A stretch of DNA of 64,000 nucleotides, from positions 186,001 through 250,000 of the forward strand of contig BQMF02000001.1 in assembly GCA_027922465.2 (NCBI GenBank), read 5' to 3'. Position numbers and translations under genes: made by a program. This DNA is from Turritopsis dohrnii (taxonomy: Eukaryota > Cnidaria > Hydrozoa > Anthoathecata > Oceaniidae). The notes beneath the pieces were generated by a model. It was not told the origin of the DNA, made no database searches, and saw only the letters and a program-made list of their open reading frames with translations. The stretch's first letter is position 1. The number at the start of each line of letters is the position of its first letter. Shown here piece after piece: positions 12,101-25,093 of this stretch.

Positions 12101-15100
12101 AAAAGTGACTTCAATCACACTGTTACTTTCATCAACAATCCCTTGCCACAAACAACTACAGGATGCACCATGTGACAATGGATACCCAGGGCTTTCAATT
12201 TTCTTCACAACATCACTCTCAAGCGTAAATGAAAAACCGCATGGCTCTACAAAAATAACAAAGAGGGCTTGGCGAAAGTCATCAAAGTGAGAAGACAATT
12301 ATATGGTTTGCAGTTTGTTGAAAACAGTAGTCTAAATTTATATTGCAGTTTGTTGAAAATTTATATTGCAGTGTGATAAATCAAGATTATTAAACAGTCA
12401 AACCAATACTCACCACACCAGGGTGTATAGCTGATTGCCAAACGAAACGCTTTATTTATGGAGGATGTTGGACCAGTTACTTTCAAAACTGTCCCATTAT
12501 GAACAACTTTGGAATCTGCATTAATTTGTGAACCACAAAAATTACGTGTCCCATCACTTCTAAAATTGAGACTAACTGACAATAATAACAATAATAACTT
12601 GACAATAATCTCCTTAAAAATATCAAAGAGATTTGAAACAAAATCTTTTTGCACAAAACAATTAAAAGAGAGCAACTAAAAGAATGCCACCTGATGTAAC
12701 ATAATAATACACCAAGACCAGTAAGGCTGATTGCTATTAAGAAATGTCCAGCCTAACTGTTCGTGTTTTGAATATCAAGAAAAGCTTTATACTTAGGATC
12801 CATGATGGAGAAAACAACATTTCTTCCACAAGAGAGATATGTGAATTCTTGAACACTGATTCTTAAAATTGAAGCTCCTTTAAGTGTCCATGCTGCTGTA
12901 AAAAAATCACTATTGTTGTAGCTGTCTAAAATTTGTTGTCCTGTTAAGCGAATTAAACCATTTGAGCCGTGAAGGACTGTAGCTAAAACAGAACGTTAAG
13001 AAAACATTCTTAAAATGACACAAGGTCATTTTCAGGAAAAGTCTACCATTTTACTTTACAGTCTTAGTAGTATTGACATAAATAACTTCATTTTGACGAA
13101 ATTTTCAGATTTTGCAAAACAATTTCTTTGTATACCCAGTGAAAAAAATTGTCAAAAAGTCACTTTGACAAAGAGCTTTCTTAAAAGTTGAAGGTGTAAC
13201 ACAAAGTTGTTTTCCAACAACACCACTAGAAAAATTTGTTGAAAAGTCACTGCAAATGAGTGCATTTCTATTGATTTATAAATAAAAGGCTCTTCATCGC
13301 AGTGATTTCTTGACAACTGACATCATAGTCATCACATGAATTTTAATCGGAAAACTAATTCTCTACCTTCCTTTTTCGATCTGGAAACACGTAAAGAAAA
13401 ACTATAGTTAACCGGAACACCACCAGAGTATCTGTCATACAAGTCAGAACTAAACTGCAGAGTCACAACATTAGTTGAAGTTTTGATAGGACTGGGAACG
13501 ACATCTCCACAAAATGATCCTAAGGAAATTGAAAATGCTTTTAGAAGGAAACAAGAAGTTACAAAAGCATTCATTAGGAACTTTGTAACAGCACCATAAA
13601 TGCCGCAAGAATGAATGAATGAATTCAACAATGGGTCACTTTTCAATAACGGGTCACAAATCTAGCAAATTCAAATCCGTTCCACAAACTTTCCAATTAC
13701 ATTTAACCTTGATTAACTGGGGAAACCGAAAACATTGGTCTCACCAAATACCTTACTTTCTGTTTTACTCTCTGAAAGTACAAGCTTTTCAAAGCACCAT
13801 GAGCTTCGTAACATTTCAGACATATATGAATACATAAGACATTTTACGCACTATTCACTTTCCTCGTCCAAATTCAAAAATAACCAGAATGTGTGACGGG
13901 GAAAGGTAAAACAAACCTAATATTTTGGAAGATCTTGCAGATGCCCCGTCATACACTTTCAGAAAATCTTGACATTCATATCTATATTTCTGTTCCAAGT
14001 GAAATTTACTGAAATTAACAATAGAATAACAATGTGATGAAAACACCATCAGATACAGGAAGATGAAAAGGGGATGGGTGGGGTGGTGCGGGGTTATATC
14101 ATCTGTTTTCGTGCCTTTTTAACAAAATAAGCACACACCGTAACAGCATTATGTTAAAGGATGCTCGTTTATTTAGGGATTATGCTACTTTTATGTATGC
14201 CTCAAATTTAATATATGTTTATATTACTTAGTATTCCACTTAATAGTTACAAAATATTTGGACAAGGAATACACTTGGGAATGACCACTAACAAATCACA
14301 TGTCAATCTTTTTTTTTTTATATTTCATCTTTACGATGGGCACTCATACGTACAAAGTGCTTATTCATGAACCCTCAAAGATACACATTACCGTTATCTA
14401 CTTCCCTTACCTAAAAGTGACTTCAATCACACTGTTACTTTCATCAACAATCCCTTGCCACAAACAACTACAGGATGCACCATGTGACAATGGATACCCA
14501 GGGCTTTCAATTTTCTTCACAACATCACTCTCAAGCGTAAATGAAAAACCGCATGGCTCTACAAAAATAACAAAGAGGGCTTGGCGAAAGTCATCAAAGT
14601 GAGAAGACAATTATATGGTTTGCAGTTTGTTGAAAACAGTAGTCTAAATTTATATTGCAGTTTGTTGAAAATTTATATTGCAGTGTGATAAATCAAGATT
14701 ATTAAACAGTCAAACCAATACTCACCACACCAGGGTGTATAGCTGATTGCCAAACGAAACGCTTTATTTATGGAGGATGTTGGACCAGTTACTTTCAAAA
14801 CTGTCCCATTATGAACAACTTTGGAATCTGCATTAATTTGTGAACCACAAAAATTACGTGTCCCATCACTTCTAAAATTGAGACTAACTGACAATAATAA
14901 CAATAATAACTTGACAATAATCTCCTTAAAAATATCAAAGAGATTTGAAACAAAATCTTTTTGCACAAAACAATTAAAAGAGAGCAACTAAAAGAATGCC
15001 ACCTGATGTAACATAATAATACACCAAGACCAGTAAGGCTGATTGCTATTAAGAAATGTCCAGCCTAACTGTTCGTGTTTTGAATATCAAGAAAAGCTTT

Positions 15101-18048
15101 ATACTTAGGATCCATGATGGAGAAAACAACATTTCTTCCACAAGAGAGATATGTGAATTCTTGAACACTGATTCTTAAAATTGAAGCTCCTTTAAGTGTC
15201 CATGCTGCTGTAAAAAAATCACTATTGTTGTAGCTGTCTAAAATTTGTTGTCCTGTTAAGCGAATTAAACCATTTGAGCCGTGAAGGACTGTAGCTAAAA
15301 CAGAACGTTAAGAAAACATTCTTAAAATGACACAAGGTCATTTTCAGGAAAAGTCTACCATTTTACTTTACAGTCTTAGTAGTATTGACATAAATAACTT
15401 CATTTTGACGAAATTTTCAGATTTTGCAAAACAATTTCTTTGTATACCCAGTGAAAAAAATTGTCAAAAAGTCACTTTGACAAAGAGCTTTCTTAAAAGT
15501 TGAAGGTGTAACACAAAGTTGTTTTCCAACAACACCACTAGAAAAATTTGTTGAAAAGTCACTGCAAATGAGTGCATTTCTATTGATTTATAAATAAAAG
15601 GCTCTTCATCGCAGTGATTTCTTGACAACTGACATCATAGTCATCACATGAATTTTAATCGGAAAACTAATTCTCTACCTTCCTTTTTCGATCTGGAAAC
15701 ACGTAAAGAAAAACTATAGTTAACCGGAACACCACCAGAGTATCTGTCATACAAGTCAGAGCTAAACTGCAGAGTCACAACATTAGTTGAAGTTTTGATA
15801 GGACTGGGAACGACATCTCCACAAAATGATCCTAAGGAAATTGAAAATGCTTTTAGAAGGAAACAAGAAGTTACAAAAGCATTCATTAGGAACTTTGTAA
15901 CAGCACCATAAATGCCGCAAGAATGAATTCAACAATGGGTCACTTTTCAATAACGGGTCACAAATCTAGTAAAATTCAAATCCGTTCCACAAACTTTCCA
16001 ATTACATTTAACCTTGATTAACTGGGGAAACCGAAAACATTGGTCTCACCAAATACCTTACTTTCTGTTTTACTCTCTGAAAGTACAAGCTTTTCAAAGC
16101 ACCATGAGCTTCGTAACATTTCAGACATATATGAATACATAAGACATTTTACGCACTATTCACTTTCCTCGTCCAAATTCAAAAATAACCAGAATGTGTG
16201 ACGGGGAAAGGTAAAACAAACCTAATATTTTGGAAGATCTTGCAGATGCCCCGTCATACACTTTCAGAAAATCTTGACATTCATATCTATATTTCTGTTC
16301 CAAGTGAAATTTACTGAAATTAACAATAGAATAACAATGTGATGAAAACACCATCAGATACAGGAAGATGAAAAGGGGATGGGTGGGGTGGTGCGGGGTT
16401 ATATCATCTGTTTTCGTGCCTTTTTAACAAAATAAGCACACACCGTAACTAGATTATGTTAAAGGATGCTCGTTTATTAAGGGATTATGCTACTTTTATG
16501 TATGCCTCAAATTTAATGTATGTTTATAATACTTAGTATTCCACTTAATAGTTACAAAATATTTGGACAAGGAATACACTTGGGAATGACCACTAACAAA
16601 TCACATGTCAATCTTTTTTTTTTATATTTCATCTTTACGATGGGCACTCATACGTACAAAGTCCTTATTCATGAACCCTCAAAGATACACATTACCGCTA
16701 TCTACTTCCCTTACCTAAAAGTGACTTCAATCACACTGTTACTTTCATCAACAATCCCTTGCCACAAACAACTACAGGATGCACCATGTGACAATGGATA
16801 CCCAGGGCTTTCAATTTTCTTCACAACATCACTCTCAAGCGTAAATGAAAAACCGCATGGCTCTACAAAAATAACAAAGAGGGCTTGGCGAAAGTCATCA
16901 AAGTGAGAAGACAATTATATGGTTTGCAGTTTGTTGAAAACAGTAGTCTAAATTTATATTGCAGTTTGTTGAAAATTTATATTGCAGTGTGATAAATCAA
17001 GATTATTAAACAGTCAAACCAATACTCACCACACCAGGGTGTATAGCTGATTGCCAAACGAAACGCTTTATTTATGGAGGATGTTGGACCAGTTACTTTC
17101 AAAACTGTCCCATTATGAACAACTTTGGAATCTGCATTAATTTGTGAACCACAAAAATTACGTGTCCCATCACTTCTAAAATTGAGACTAACTGACAATA
17201 ATAACAATAATAACTTGACAATAATCTCCTTAAAAATATCAAAGAGATTTGAAACAAAATCTTTTTGCACAAAACAATTAAAAGAGAGCAACTAAAAGAA
17301 TGCCACCTGATGTAACATAATAATACACCAAGACCAGTAAGGCTGATTGCTATTAAGAAATGTCCAGCCTAACTGTTCGTGTTTTGAATATCAAGAAAAG
17401 CTTTATACTTAGGATCCATGATGGAGAAAACAACATTTCTTCCACAAGAGAGATATGTGAATTCTTGAATACTGATTCTTAAAATTGAAGCTCCTTTAAG
17501 TGTCCATGCTGCTGTAAAAAAATCACTATTGTTGTAGTTGTCTAAAATTTGTTGTCCTGTTAAGCGAATTAAACCATCTGAGCCGTGAAGGACTGTAGCT
17601 AAAACAGAACGTTAAGAAAACATTCTTAAAATGACACAAGGTCATTTTCAGGAAAAGTCTACCATTTTACTTTACAGTCTTACAGTATTGACATAAATAA
17701 AACTTCATTTTGACGAAATTTTCAGATTTTGCAAAACAATTTCTTTGTATACCCAGTGAAAAAAATTGTCAAAAAGTCACTTTGACAAAGAGCATTTCTA
17801 TGGAAGTGAAAATTTCTATTGAAATACACTCTTTCGCAGTGATTTGTTGACTGCACAATTCTCTCTAATAAAGTCTTAAAAACAAAAATCCTTCATTATA
17901 ACAAACTTCTCTGTTTCCTGCAAACTTGACATTCCTATCCTGTAAAGGATAGCTAACTATTTACATACTGTGTAAATGCTGAAGAATACTTACTCATTCC
18001 AAAAATGTTTTGAATTGATATAATGATGAAAATTGTTGTTATCAACAT
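9104..18048 (-). CDS. Multi-CUB transmembrane receptor with PPxY tail
   Basis: A complete 18-exon model gives 1151 aa. Exon 1 (18048-17994) encodes a signal peptide starting MLITTIFIIISIQNIFG. Then three units of five exons follow: 17598-17374, 17191-17030, 16862-16715, 16313-16222, 15831-15679; 15294-15070, 14887-14726, 14558-14411, 14008-13917, 13519-13367; 12982-12758, 12575-12414, 12246-12099, 11696-11605, 11207-11055. Each unit adds 260 aa: a CUB-like domain (exons A-B) and a classical CUB domain (exons C-E; CGFSF, SPGYP, DFLKVYDG, FCGDVV). The next exon, 10561-10343, holds a transmembrane helix (AILGAISFGIFIGLLLCSVL) then KRW and PPSY. The last, 9945-9104, is a cytoplasmic tail with PPQY and PPTY, motifs known to bind WW domains (NEDD4-type ligases). 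All junctions are in phase. The function as an adhesion or signalling receptor is inferred. Confidence 0.85.
10245..10361 (-). repeat. Three 39-bp repeats carrying PPxY codons and a splice donor
   Basis: Three tandem copies of a 39-bp unit encode PPSYRKGLCCVCN-type peptides (PPSY, PPSY, PPFY). Each contains the same AAAAG/gtttg donor, at 10343, 10304 and 10265. Because 39 is a multiple of three, splicing from any of them to the acceptor at 9946 keeps the frame and leaves one, two or three copies of the motif. Confidence 0.85.
10864..17794. repeat. Three tandem 2.31-kb units encoding CUB exons
   Basis: The unit starting near 10864 recurs 2312 bp later and again near 15488. Copies 1 and 2 differ at only a few bases, introns included. 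Copy 3 has scattered substitutions, an 8-bp loss of a gaatgaat repeat and small indels. The unit is exactly exon-symmetric (phase 1 at both ends), so each duplication adds 260 residues without a frameshift. The right breakpoint lies inside the short TIR repeat at 17748-17855, whose left half is copied at every junction. Confidence 0.95.
17748..17855. mobile_element. Short MITE (CCCAGTG family) at the duplication edge
   Basis: The sequence runs from tacccagtg with ttgtcaaaaagtcact to gcagtgatttgttgac. It shares its order of words (agtcact, gagcatttcta, cagtgattt) with copies at 19281-19400 and 56240-56352. Halves of it recur at the junctions near 13135-13310 and 15445-15620. Confidence 0.65.
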
Positions 18049-18477
18049 AACTTGTTATTTTATATTTTCATAACATGGACCTGTAAAATTATGAAAGAAA
18101 CAATATTCAGATCTACATATCTTATCAAGCTAATCAACATTGTGCCCTGAAATGAGCAGGTTGCTCAATAAAACTATATCAGAAAGGCTATTATCATCGG
18201 CAAATCTTTCTACATGTGATACATTTTGATACAGATATTTGAATTCTACATACAAAAATTTAGCAAGAGAAAAGTGTTTTTTCTTTTTCAAATGTTTTTA
18301 TTCGTGAATAATTAACGGTTATGAGATTTTCATGCTAACTTCAATTTTGAGAGTTATGCGTGACGTCATTGGCGAGTCAGCTGTATTAAATAAGCATTGA
18401 AGCTATATGAGAAAAATTATTTCTTTCTCATTTTCAATTGGAACTTTACCAAAATAATTTACTTACATTTACTTATA

Positions 18478-18615
18478 ATGGTTTACTGTGGTGCCGTAGA
18501 CTACGAAAGTACAAGCCTCCGAAATAAAGGTGCAATGGGTAATGTTTCATTTTACAGACTTCCTAACGATAAAGTATTGAAAAAAAACTTGAAAAATATA
18601 CATCATGTTTACTGA
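18478..18615 (+). pseudogene. THAP-like zinc-finger fragment
   Basis: The ORF starts MVYCGAVDY and continues NVSFYRLPND, which matches the opening of a THAP domain (usually M-x-x-C-x-A-x-x-C then SFHRFP). The second cysteine is replaced by Tyr, the expected downstream Trp, His and Cys are absent, and the ORF stops after 45 codons. A decayed fragment of a P-element-type transposase or host THAP gene is likely. It lies upstream of the CUB receptor gene on the opposite strand. Confidence 0.45.
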
Positions 18616-19280
18616 CAATATGTAAATGCTTATGTGTCGTCAATGACATCACAAATTAAAGGCGTCCAAAAGGTCTGCAATTAATAAGAACTTTGATGGA
18701 AAATTCTAAGGGAAATAAGGGTCCAAAATCGATAAAATCAATTTTTTCCTGCCAATCTGAATGTACTAAATCATGAAAGACAAAATTTTTACTGGACCAT
18801 TCCTTTAAAATTCAACCATCTGAAATCGAAAGCGAATAAACTTTTAACACAATATAAAACAACGTTCTCCACACAAAACTGTGCTATCATTGCACATCAA
18901 TAACGCTGAAGAACAACAACCAACTAAGCATTCTCTTGCTTATTATTAACCTATCATTCTCTTCCTTCAATAAGAATGATATATTGCAATACTGTATTTC
19001 CTCTATTTGTAAGCACATTATTTATATTGCTGCAAGGTTTCAAAATGCAAAATGAAAGGGTTTGCATAAATGCATGATTTTTATTTCCAAAAATATTGTG
19101 ATATTATATTGTGTTAAAATTGCAAAAATCTAAACAGTTCCTTTAGGCTTTGGAACTCATAATCCTTTGTTTCTATAAAAGAAATATGTCATAACCTCTA
19201 AAGAGAATGATAAATACATAACAAAAATAGTTTTAGCTGTATCCATTTACATAATTTATTACAGTAAAATTGTTACATAC

Positions 19281-19400
19281 CCAGCCGGGACATTTATTAA
19301 AAAATCTCTGCGAAAAAGTGCATTTCTATAGAAATCTACACACAATTTCAATAAAAATGCTCTCCGTCACAGTGACTTTTTAACAATTTTGCCCACTGGG
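19281..19400. mobile_element. Complete copy of the CCCAGTG-family MITE
   Basis: An approximately 120-bp element with TIRs ccagccggg/cccactggg, flanked by TA on both sides. It shares agtgcatttctatagaaat and the cacagtgactttttaacaa block with the other copies. It has no coding capacity. Confidence 0.7.
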
Positions 19401-21004
19401 TACTCCTTTATAGACAAAACAATAGAGAGAATAAGAATATCAACAAAAGAATTTTAGAAACAGCCTGCATGTTATGGAGAGAAAACCACATTTAAAAAAG
19501 ATTTATTTCTTGGATATCACAAAATGAAGAAGAAGAAGATTTTATATATTTTAATTTTGTCAACTTTAATAAGGTGATGCCCCTTTTTATTATTATGAAC
19601 AATGCAATAAGAAAAATAAAAGCAAAACAAGAACAAATCAGGACCAGACAGAAAAAGACTTGAAAATGAGAGCAGACAGCAGTATTGTCAGCATGTAATA
19701 ACAAAAATATAAGTAGTAATGAAAAATGATCACAATGGCATTATAATCCTTTTTCATTCATAATGGTCCCTGAAGTCAACTTTATAGAGACACATAAGAT
19801 GTTATTGTTGTCATAGAACAAAATTATCATGAAGTAACCGTAGTTGCAGTGAGGCTGTTTCAATGGAGGGTTTAACGTAGCTTTAAACATATATACAAAA
19901 TTCAAAAATTATTGAACAATTTTGTTTGGAGTATCCAGAGAAAATGTTGGATATGCAATCACCTTTAAGTCAATCATCAACCTATCAGGGCGTTAGCTAG
20001 GAATTCTCAATTGAGGCTATATAATAACAAGACTATAACTACGATGAACATTTTTATAACGAAGCGGAAATGCATGTTAGTTATAAGTTTAAGCCGATGT
20101 TTCAAAACAAAATCAAATCATTTATTTTAACAGCAACCTTATTGACTAACTTTTCATGAATTTATTGCTGGACTCAATTGGGAAACTTATTAGTTTTTTG
20201 GATTGGGAAAGAGGCGTCTAACCGCACCTGTAGGACCCTAGCTAACACCCTGCCTATATAGTACATGTTTGTGTGTCACACTTTTATCTTGGAGAAGATT
20301 TCACGGCCAAATTAACTTAAACTACATTTAAGCAACAATATCTCTTTAACAGTTGATCATAGCAATACATTTTTTTGATCAGTTTTTTGAAGCTCTACAA
20401 CATGGATATACTTTCTGTTGAAGATTCGGTGATTTAACGTTTTGTCGCATTTGGAGTTATCATTTTTGAAACATGTAAAAAAAATGAGATACTAGTGAAT
20501 AAATGAGAAACTCAGAGGAGACAGGTGACTCAAAACACCAGCACCTACCACCAAAAATTTAAAGATCCTGTCCACATCAGTCCTTCTTTTAATAACACTG
20601 TTTCAGAAAACTTCACCAAAATTAGCACAAGTTTCATCAAACAATCGAAACCAACAAAAAGTTGTGACTCTCTGTAAAAAAACAACGTAATTTCTGCAAC
20701 AAATTCTATGAAAAGGAATGAGGTGAGTTCTATTCTCATTTAGACTTTTAGTATAACAGATTACAAAAATTTTGGAAAACTCTACAGCTTTTCTCTCAAA
20801 CAAATCTATTAACAAAACTAACATTGACATATCTAATGATAACGTCATTCGATCTGATGAGTATGAAATCTTTAAGCTTTGAACAATTATTTTCAAAATA
20901 CAATCAAAACAAATATTAAACAAAGTGGTTGATACGACCTGGTAGAAAGTGCTATAAAAGAATTTAAAAGTCTTCTTCAGCGCTTAAAATAAAAATTTAC
21001 TTAC

Positions 21005-21185
21005 TACTGGTCATTTGACCAGTACGACGCAAATTGAGGCAGCCATCGTCTAATTCACGACGGTCACAACGTATTACACCCTCAAAGCTAGGGCAGTTGT
21101 AGAGGGCATCCACCCCGCATGTTAAGAGTGCCCGGGGTTCGAGGATGGCCGTAATAAAGGATTGTTCACAAATGACGTCAACCAT
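21005..21185 (-). CDS. Orphan first-exon-like ORF, cysteine-containing
   Basis: An ATG at 21185 opens MVDVICEQSFITAILEPR and runs through CGVDALYNCPSFEG and LDDGCLNLRRTGQ to a consensus donor (gtaagt) at 21004. Codon use and the clean donor suggest a real exon, but I found no in-phase partner exon downstream and do not recognise the protein. It could be an alternative 5' exon of the CUB receptor or a relic. Confidence 0.3.
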
Positions 21186-21248
21186 TTTTTCAAGATTTTT
21201 GCATAAAATCACATGGGAGGAGTGTTATTTTTTTTCACTTTCGATTAA

Positions 21249-21361
21249 GGAGGTGTTTATATGGAAGCAAGCCGGCCCGGTTAAACGGCGAGATGAAATT
21301 GTCGCAGCTAAGTGAGCCAGCCCGGCTAACCGGGCCAGCTCACCTCCATATAAACAGCCTC
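21249..21361. mobile_element. 113-bp PIF/Harbinger-type MITE
   Basis: TIRs GGAGGTGTTTATATGG (left) and GAGGCTGTTTATATGG (right, inverted) are followed inward by ccggcccggtta. TAA flanks both ends, the three-base target typical of PIF/Harbinger. It is non-coding. Confidence 0.75.
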
Positions 21362-24300
21362 TAAGAATAGTAGACATCACATACGCCATCTATTCTGTAC
21401 ATTTTATTTTGCTTATATTACACAACCTGTTATGGTTATTTGATTGTGATTTTTCTTTATATAGGAAGTTTCTACGAAGGTTTAAATAAGGAGTAAATAA
21501 TTATTATGTCTCACAAAATAAGCGGCCGGTCATGTTGACCGTTTATTAAAGTTTTCAGACGGTCACAGACATCATTATGGCAGCCAATGACCGGTGACCA
21601 GCAGTTATTTTAAGCGTTGCTTCTTAGCACATTTATTTATTAAAGACAAGTCAGTACCACTCAGAACCATTCTAGTTTTCACAAATTTCAGTGAAGGACA
21701 TCAAAAAAGAAAATATATATCTGATTAGAGTTTAAACAAAACTAGCAGTCATCTGATGTCTGCATCAAAATACATTAGAATACAGCTTAATTCACTTTTA
21801 ATTTATGTAACAAATGTAAAAGTACTTTGAAAATACATTGTCAGAACACTACCTGATTATCAAAAAATAGAACTCAACAATAGGCCTATGCAAGTACCGT
21901 CAGATTTCTCATTTGACACAATTTATCACTAAACTAGGTCATGACTCAATATTAGCAACTGATATGTTAACCTTGGTTCTTAAAGTGAATATTCGTGGTC
22001 TTTTATGAATAATACTGAATAATATTAAATTACATTAAATTATATAAAAAATTTTATCAAATTATATGAAAATGAAGTCTAGCAATTGTGTCACTAATGT
22101 ATAAGGAAACAGGCATGAAAAGTACAGGCAAATGGTCTTTAAAAAATCAAAAATGACTCTTCATATGAATCAACACCAGTGCTGCAAATGATGACCGGTC
22201 AGCCGTCAATGACCGGCGATCATGCATTTTTTCTAATGGTTGATCAACTTGACCAGTCATAATTAATTTTATTAAAACGTAAGGACCATCAATTTTTGTG
22301 AAATACGAGGATTGATTGATAGTGAGGGAAAAAATTTAAAAATCGAACAACGATCTCAAGCCACTGATACAAGAGTCAATTAGTGCTTTCGACTTGTGTT
22401 GAACACATAGTGCATATACCAAAGTTGCAATTTTTTGTTCAAGTGGGTGCATTTTTATTGAAAATGACGTTCTCAGGGGAAAATTGCTTGATATTCCTTC
22501 AATTTATATATATATATTACAGGATTTTATGCATACAAAAAGTTTTCTCAAAATAGCATCTCGTGCCTTTTAACGCTCTGGACTTTTTTTGTAAAAGTCA
22601 TGAAAATTTTTTCATGGCTTTCATGACTTTTCGTGAATGTGACTTTTTGTGATTTTAAGGTATACTTGAATTGTGTATCACTGGCTTCAATCCCATGAGG
22701 CAATTTTAAAATAACAACCATTCTACTTTCTATTTCTATCTTTTGATCTCCCTACTAACGTCATGAACTCATTGATTCTTGTAGCGTTTTTATTTTTTTC
22801 AATAAACTTGACTTTCTCTAGTGCTTCTTTTTGATTCTGTTTCTACTTCAACTGTAACTTCCATTGATTTGTGAAGAACATAACATCTCAAACTTTTATA
22901 ATACATGAGCTAACATGGATTCATAGGAAAGAAATTCAACAGATAATATGAACCTTGAAATTGAACCCATTCATAACAAAACAGAATTACATCATGTTTC
23001 AGAGATCCCTTAGAAATCTTTATAAAAAACTCAACATCGATGGAGGGTCCCTTAGTATACATCAGTTTTAATTACATCCGATATTTCCTCTAATAAACGC
23101 TGCAGTGTTTATTAAAAATTACAAACTTTTGGATGTGGCATTGAATACAGGGCGGCATTCACCAGAGGGTGACGTTTATGACAATGAAAAATGAGATAAC
23201 AGCAGACTTTAAACAACAATGTTTTCTTTTCCTTAAAAACTCTACGAAAAATGTTTTAAAGGCATAATTCGCATTATACAAAAATTTTACATGGCATGGA
23301 GTGGTTTTGCATTAGTTTCATACAACCTTTTTCATCAAATTGGTAAGGAGCCAAACATTTTTTAATTGAGCTGATTAATCCAATGGTCAAAATTAGAAAT
23401 ATATAAAATACTAGTAACTTGGGTTGAATATTTTAATCTCTGCTGATTTCTCCATGAGTGAAGATCTCATTCAATGAGTCAGAAAACAAAAAAGCTCTTG
23501 AAAAGTATTTTTAAAAGTTAAATTAAAGGACAATATGGATCAGATATCTGGTCAGCAAACAAGATGATGAAGTAAGGGTCTTGTTATGAAGGGGGTTGTT
23601 GGATTTAGAATGGTGGGTTAATACATAAATCGACTTCTGTTTGCAGAGTTAACCCACTTATACTGCTGCCAGGTCATCTGTTCAATCCAGGATAGCTTTT
23701 TTATTTGCATAATCATTCAACCCTCTATCAAAACCCAAGGTAAATATTGGGAACTATGTTGCACTTTTTCATCTCCTAGTTTTATGGGGCTCCTTTACAA
23801 AATTTCAAGCTGATGAATAATCACTTTATTTAACTGTTTAACAGTTTAACCTTTAAAATAGACCCAAAGTCTCCCAAAGTTGTTCTTTTCTCTTCAACTC
23901 TTCTATCAACCGCAAAATGCTTTTTAAATTTTACAACCATTCACTATTCAAAATGAATATAAATAAATCTTGTTTCCATGATGGTTCAAAACATCCCTGT
24001 ATTATTAGTTTTCTATGAATCAAGGTGATCATAACGATGCACACAATAAAATAAGGCAAAGCTCTACAACATTTGACTACTTGCCAGATGGTTCCAGTCA
24101 TGAAGTGCTGTGGTGAAACTTAAAAGTTAAAAGTTCCATTAAAATACATTATAGTTATATTTTAAAATATTATACTTAAAACAATCAGAAGTCTCTTGTT
24201 TTGTTATCAGTATTATAATAGTTTAATGTCAATCTTAATAACTTGCTTCAAACTGAAATTAATACTTCATCTTTAACAAAGCTCTTCTGAAATATCATTG

Positions 24301-24973
24301 GTAAATATCATTGTTATGAAAAAAAATGTAAATGAAGAGAAACAGTAAACATTTGTTTGTGTGCCATTATTATGCATAATAAAAAGGTGTTCTTGCGATC
24401 ATAAAAGAAACATTTAAATAAAGAAACGTTTTAAAGAACATAAATGGCCAAAGAAGAAATAAATAATTTATTATGAAAAACCAATCTTATTGCGAGACAG
24501 ATAACACTAGAATCAGTTTGCTTTTAACTCAAACTTCTCAAAGCCTGATTTATAAGATCACTCCACAAAAGCAAGGTGTCTTGGTAGAATCTTAGGGTTG
24601 TCATCAAAACTCTGATATACATAAAAAAGCTCTCGTCAGTGCAAAAATAAAACAGATCTTTTTATGACTAAGACTGAGCAAATGAAGCCTGTTTGTTTCC
24701 ATCAATACTATACACATAAGAACCTTATAAGAACCAGTAAATTCTGACCTGAGGCTGGTTGTTCTTATTTTTGGAGCCTTTTTCGGACTGAATTTCAGCC
24801 TTATTTTGTTCATATGGAACTTCCAGTAAAATAACAATATAAAAGTCTTTTTTAAAAACAACTGGTAAAAAGCATGGTTGCAGTTCGGTAATGATCCATT
24901 TGCACATTATCGAAGGTGAAACCAATAAACTTCTTAACCAATTATATCAGTGAGAGAACTCGCATCATGAATT

Positions 24974-25093
24974 TTTGGCGCTATTTCCTTTTCGCACCTC
25001 CACTTTCCCGTACAGGATGTTTTATTTAGGGTCAGGGTTAGGATTAGGGCTAGGATCAGATACAGTGGGGTGCGAAAAGGAAATAGCGCCAAA
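24974..25093. mobile_element. 120-bp MITE with a telomere-like middle
   Basis: Terminal inverted repeats share TTGGCGCTATTTCCTTTTCG in full and continue with CACC. The middle contains agggtcagggttaggattagg, close to the TTAGGG telomere motif but diverged. Non-coding. Confidence 0.75.
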
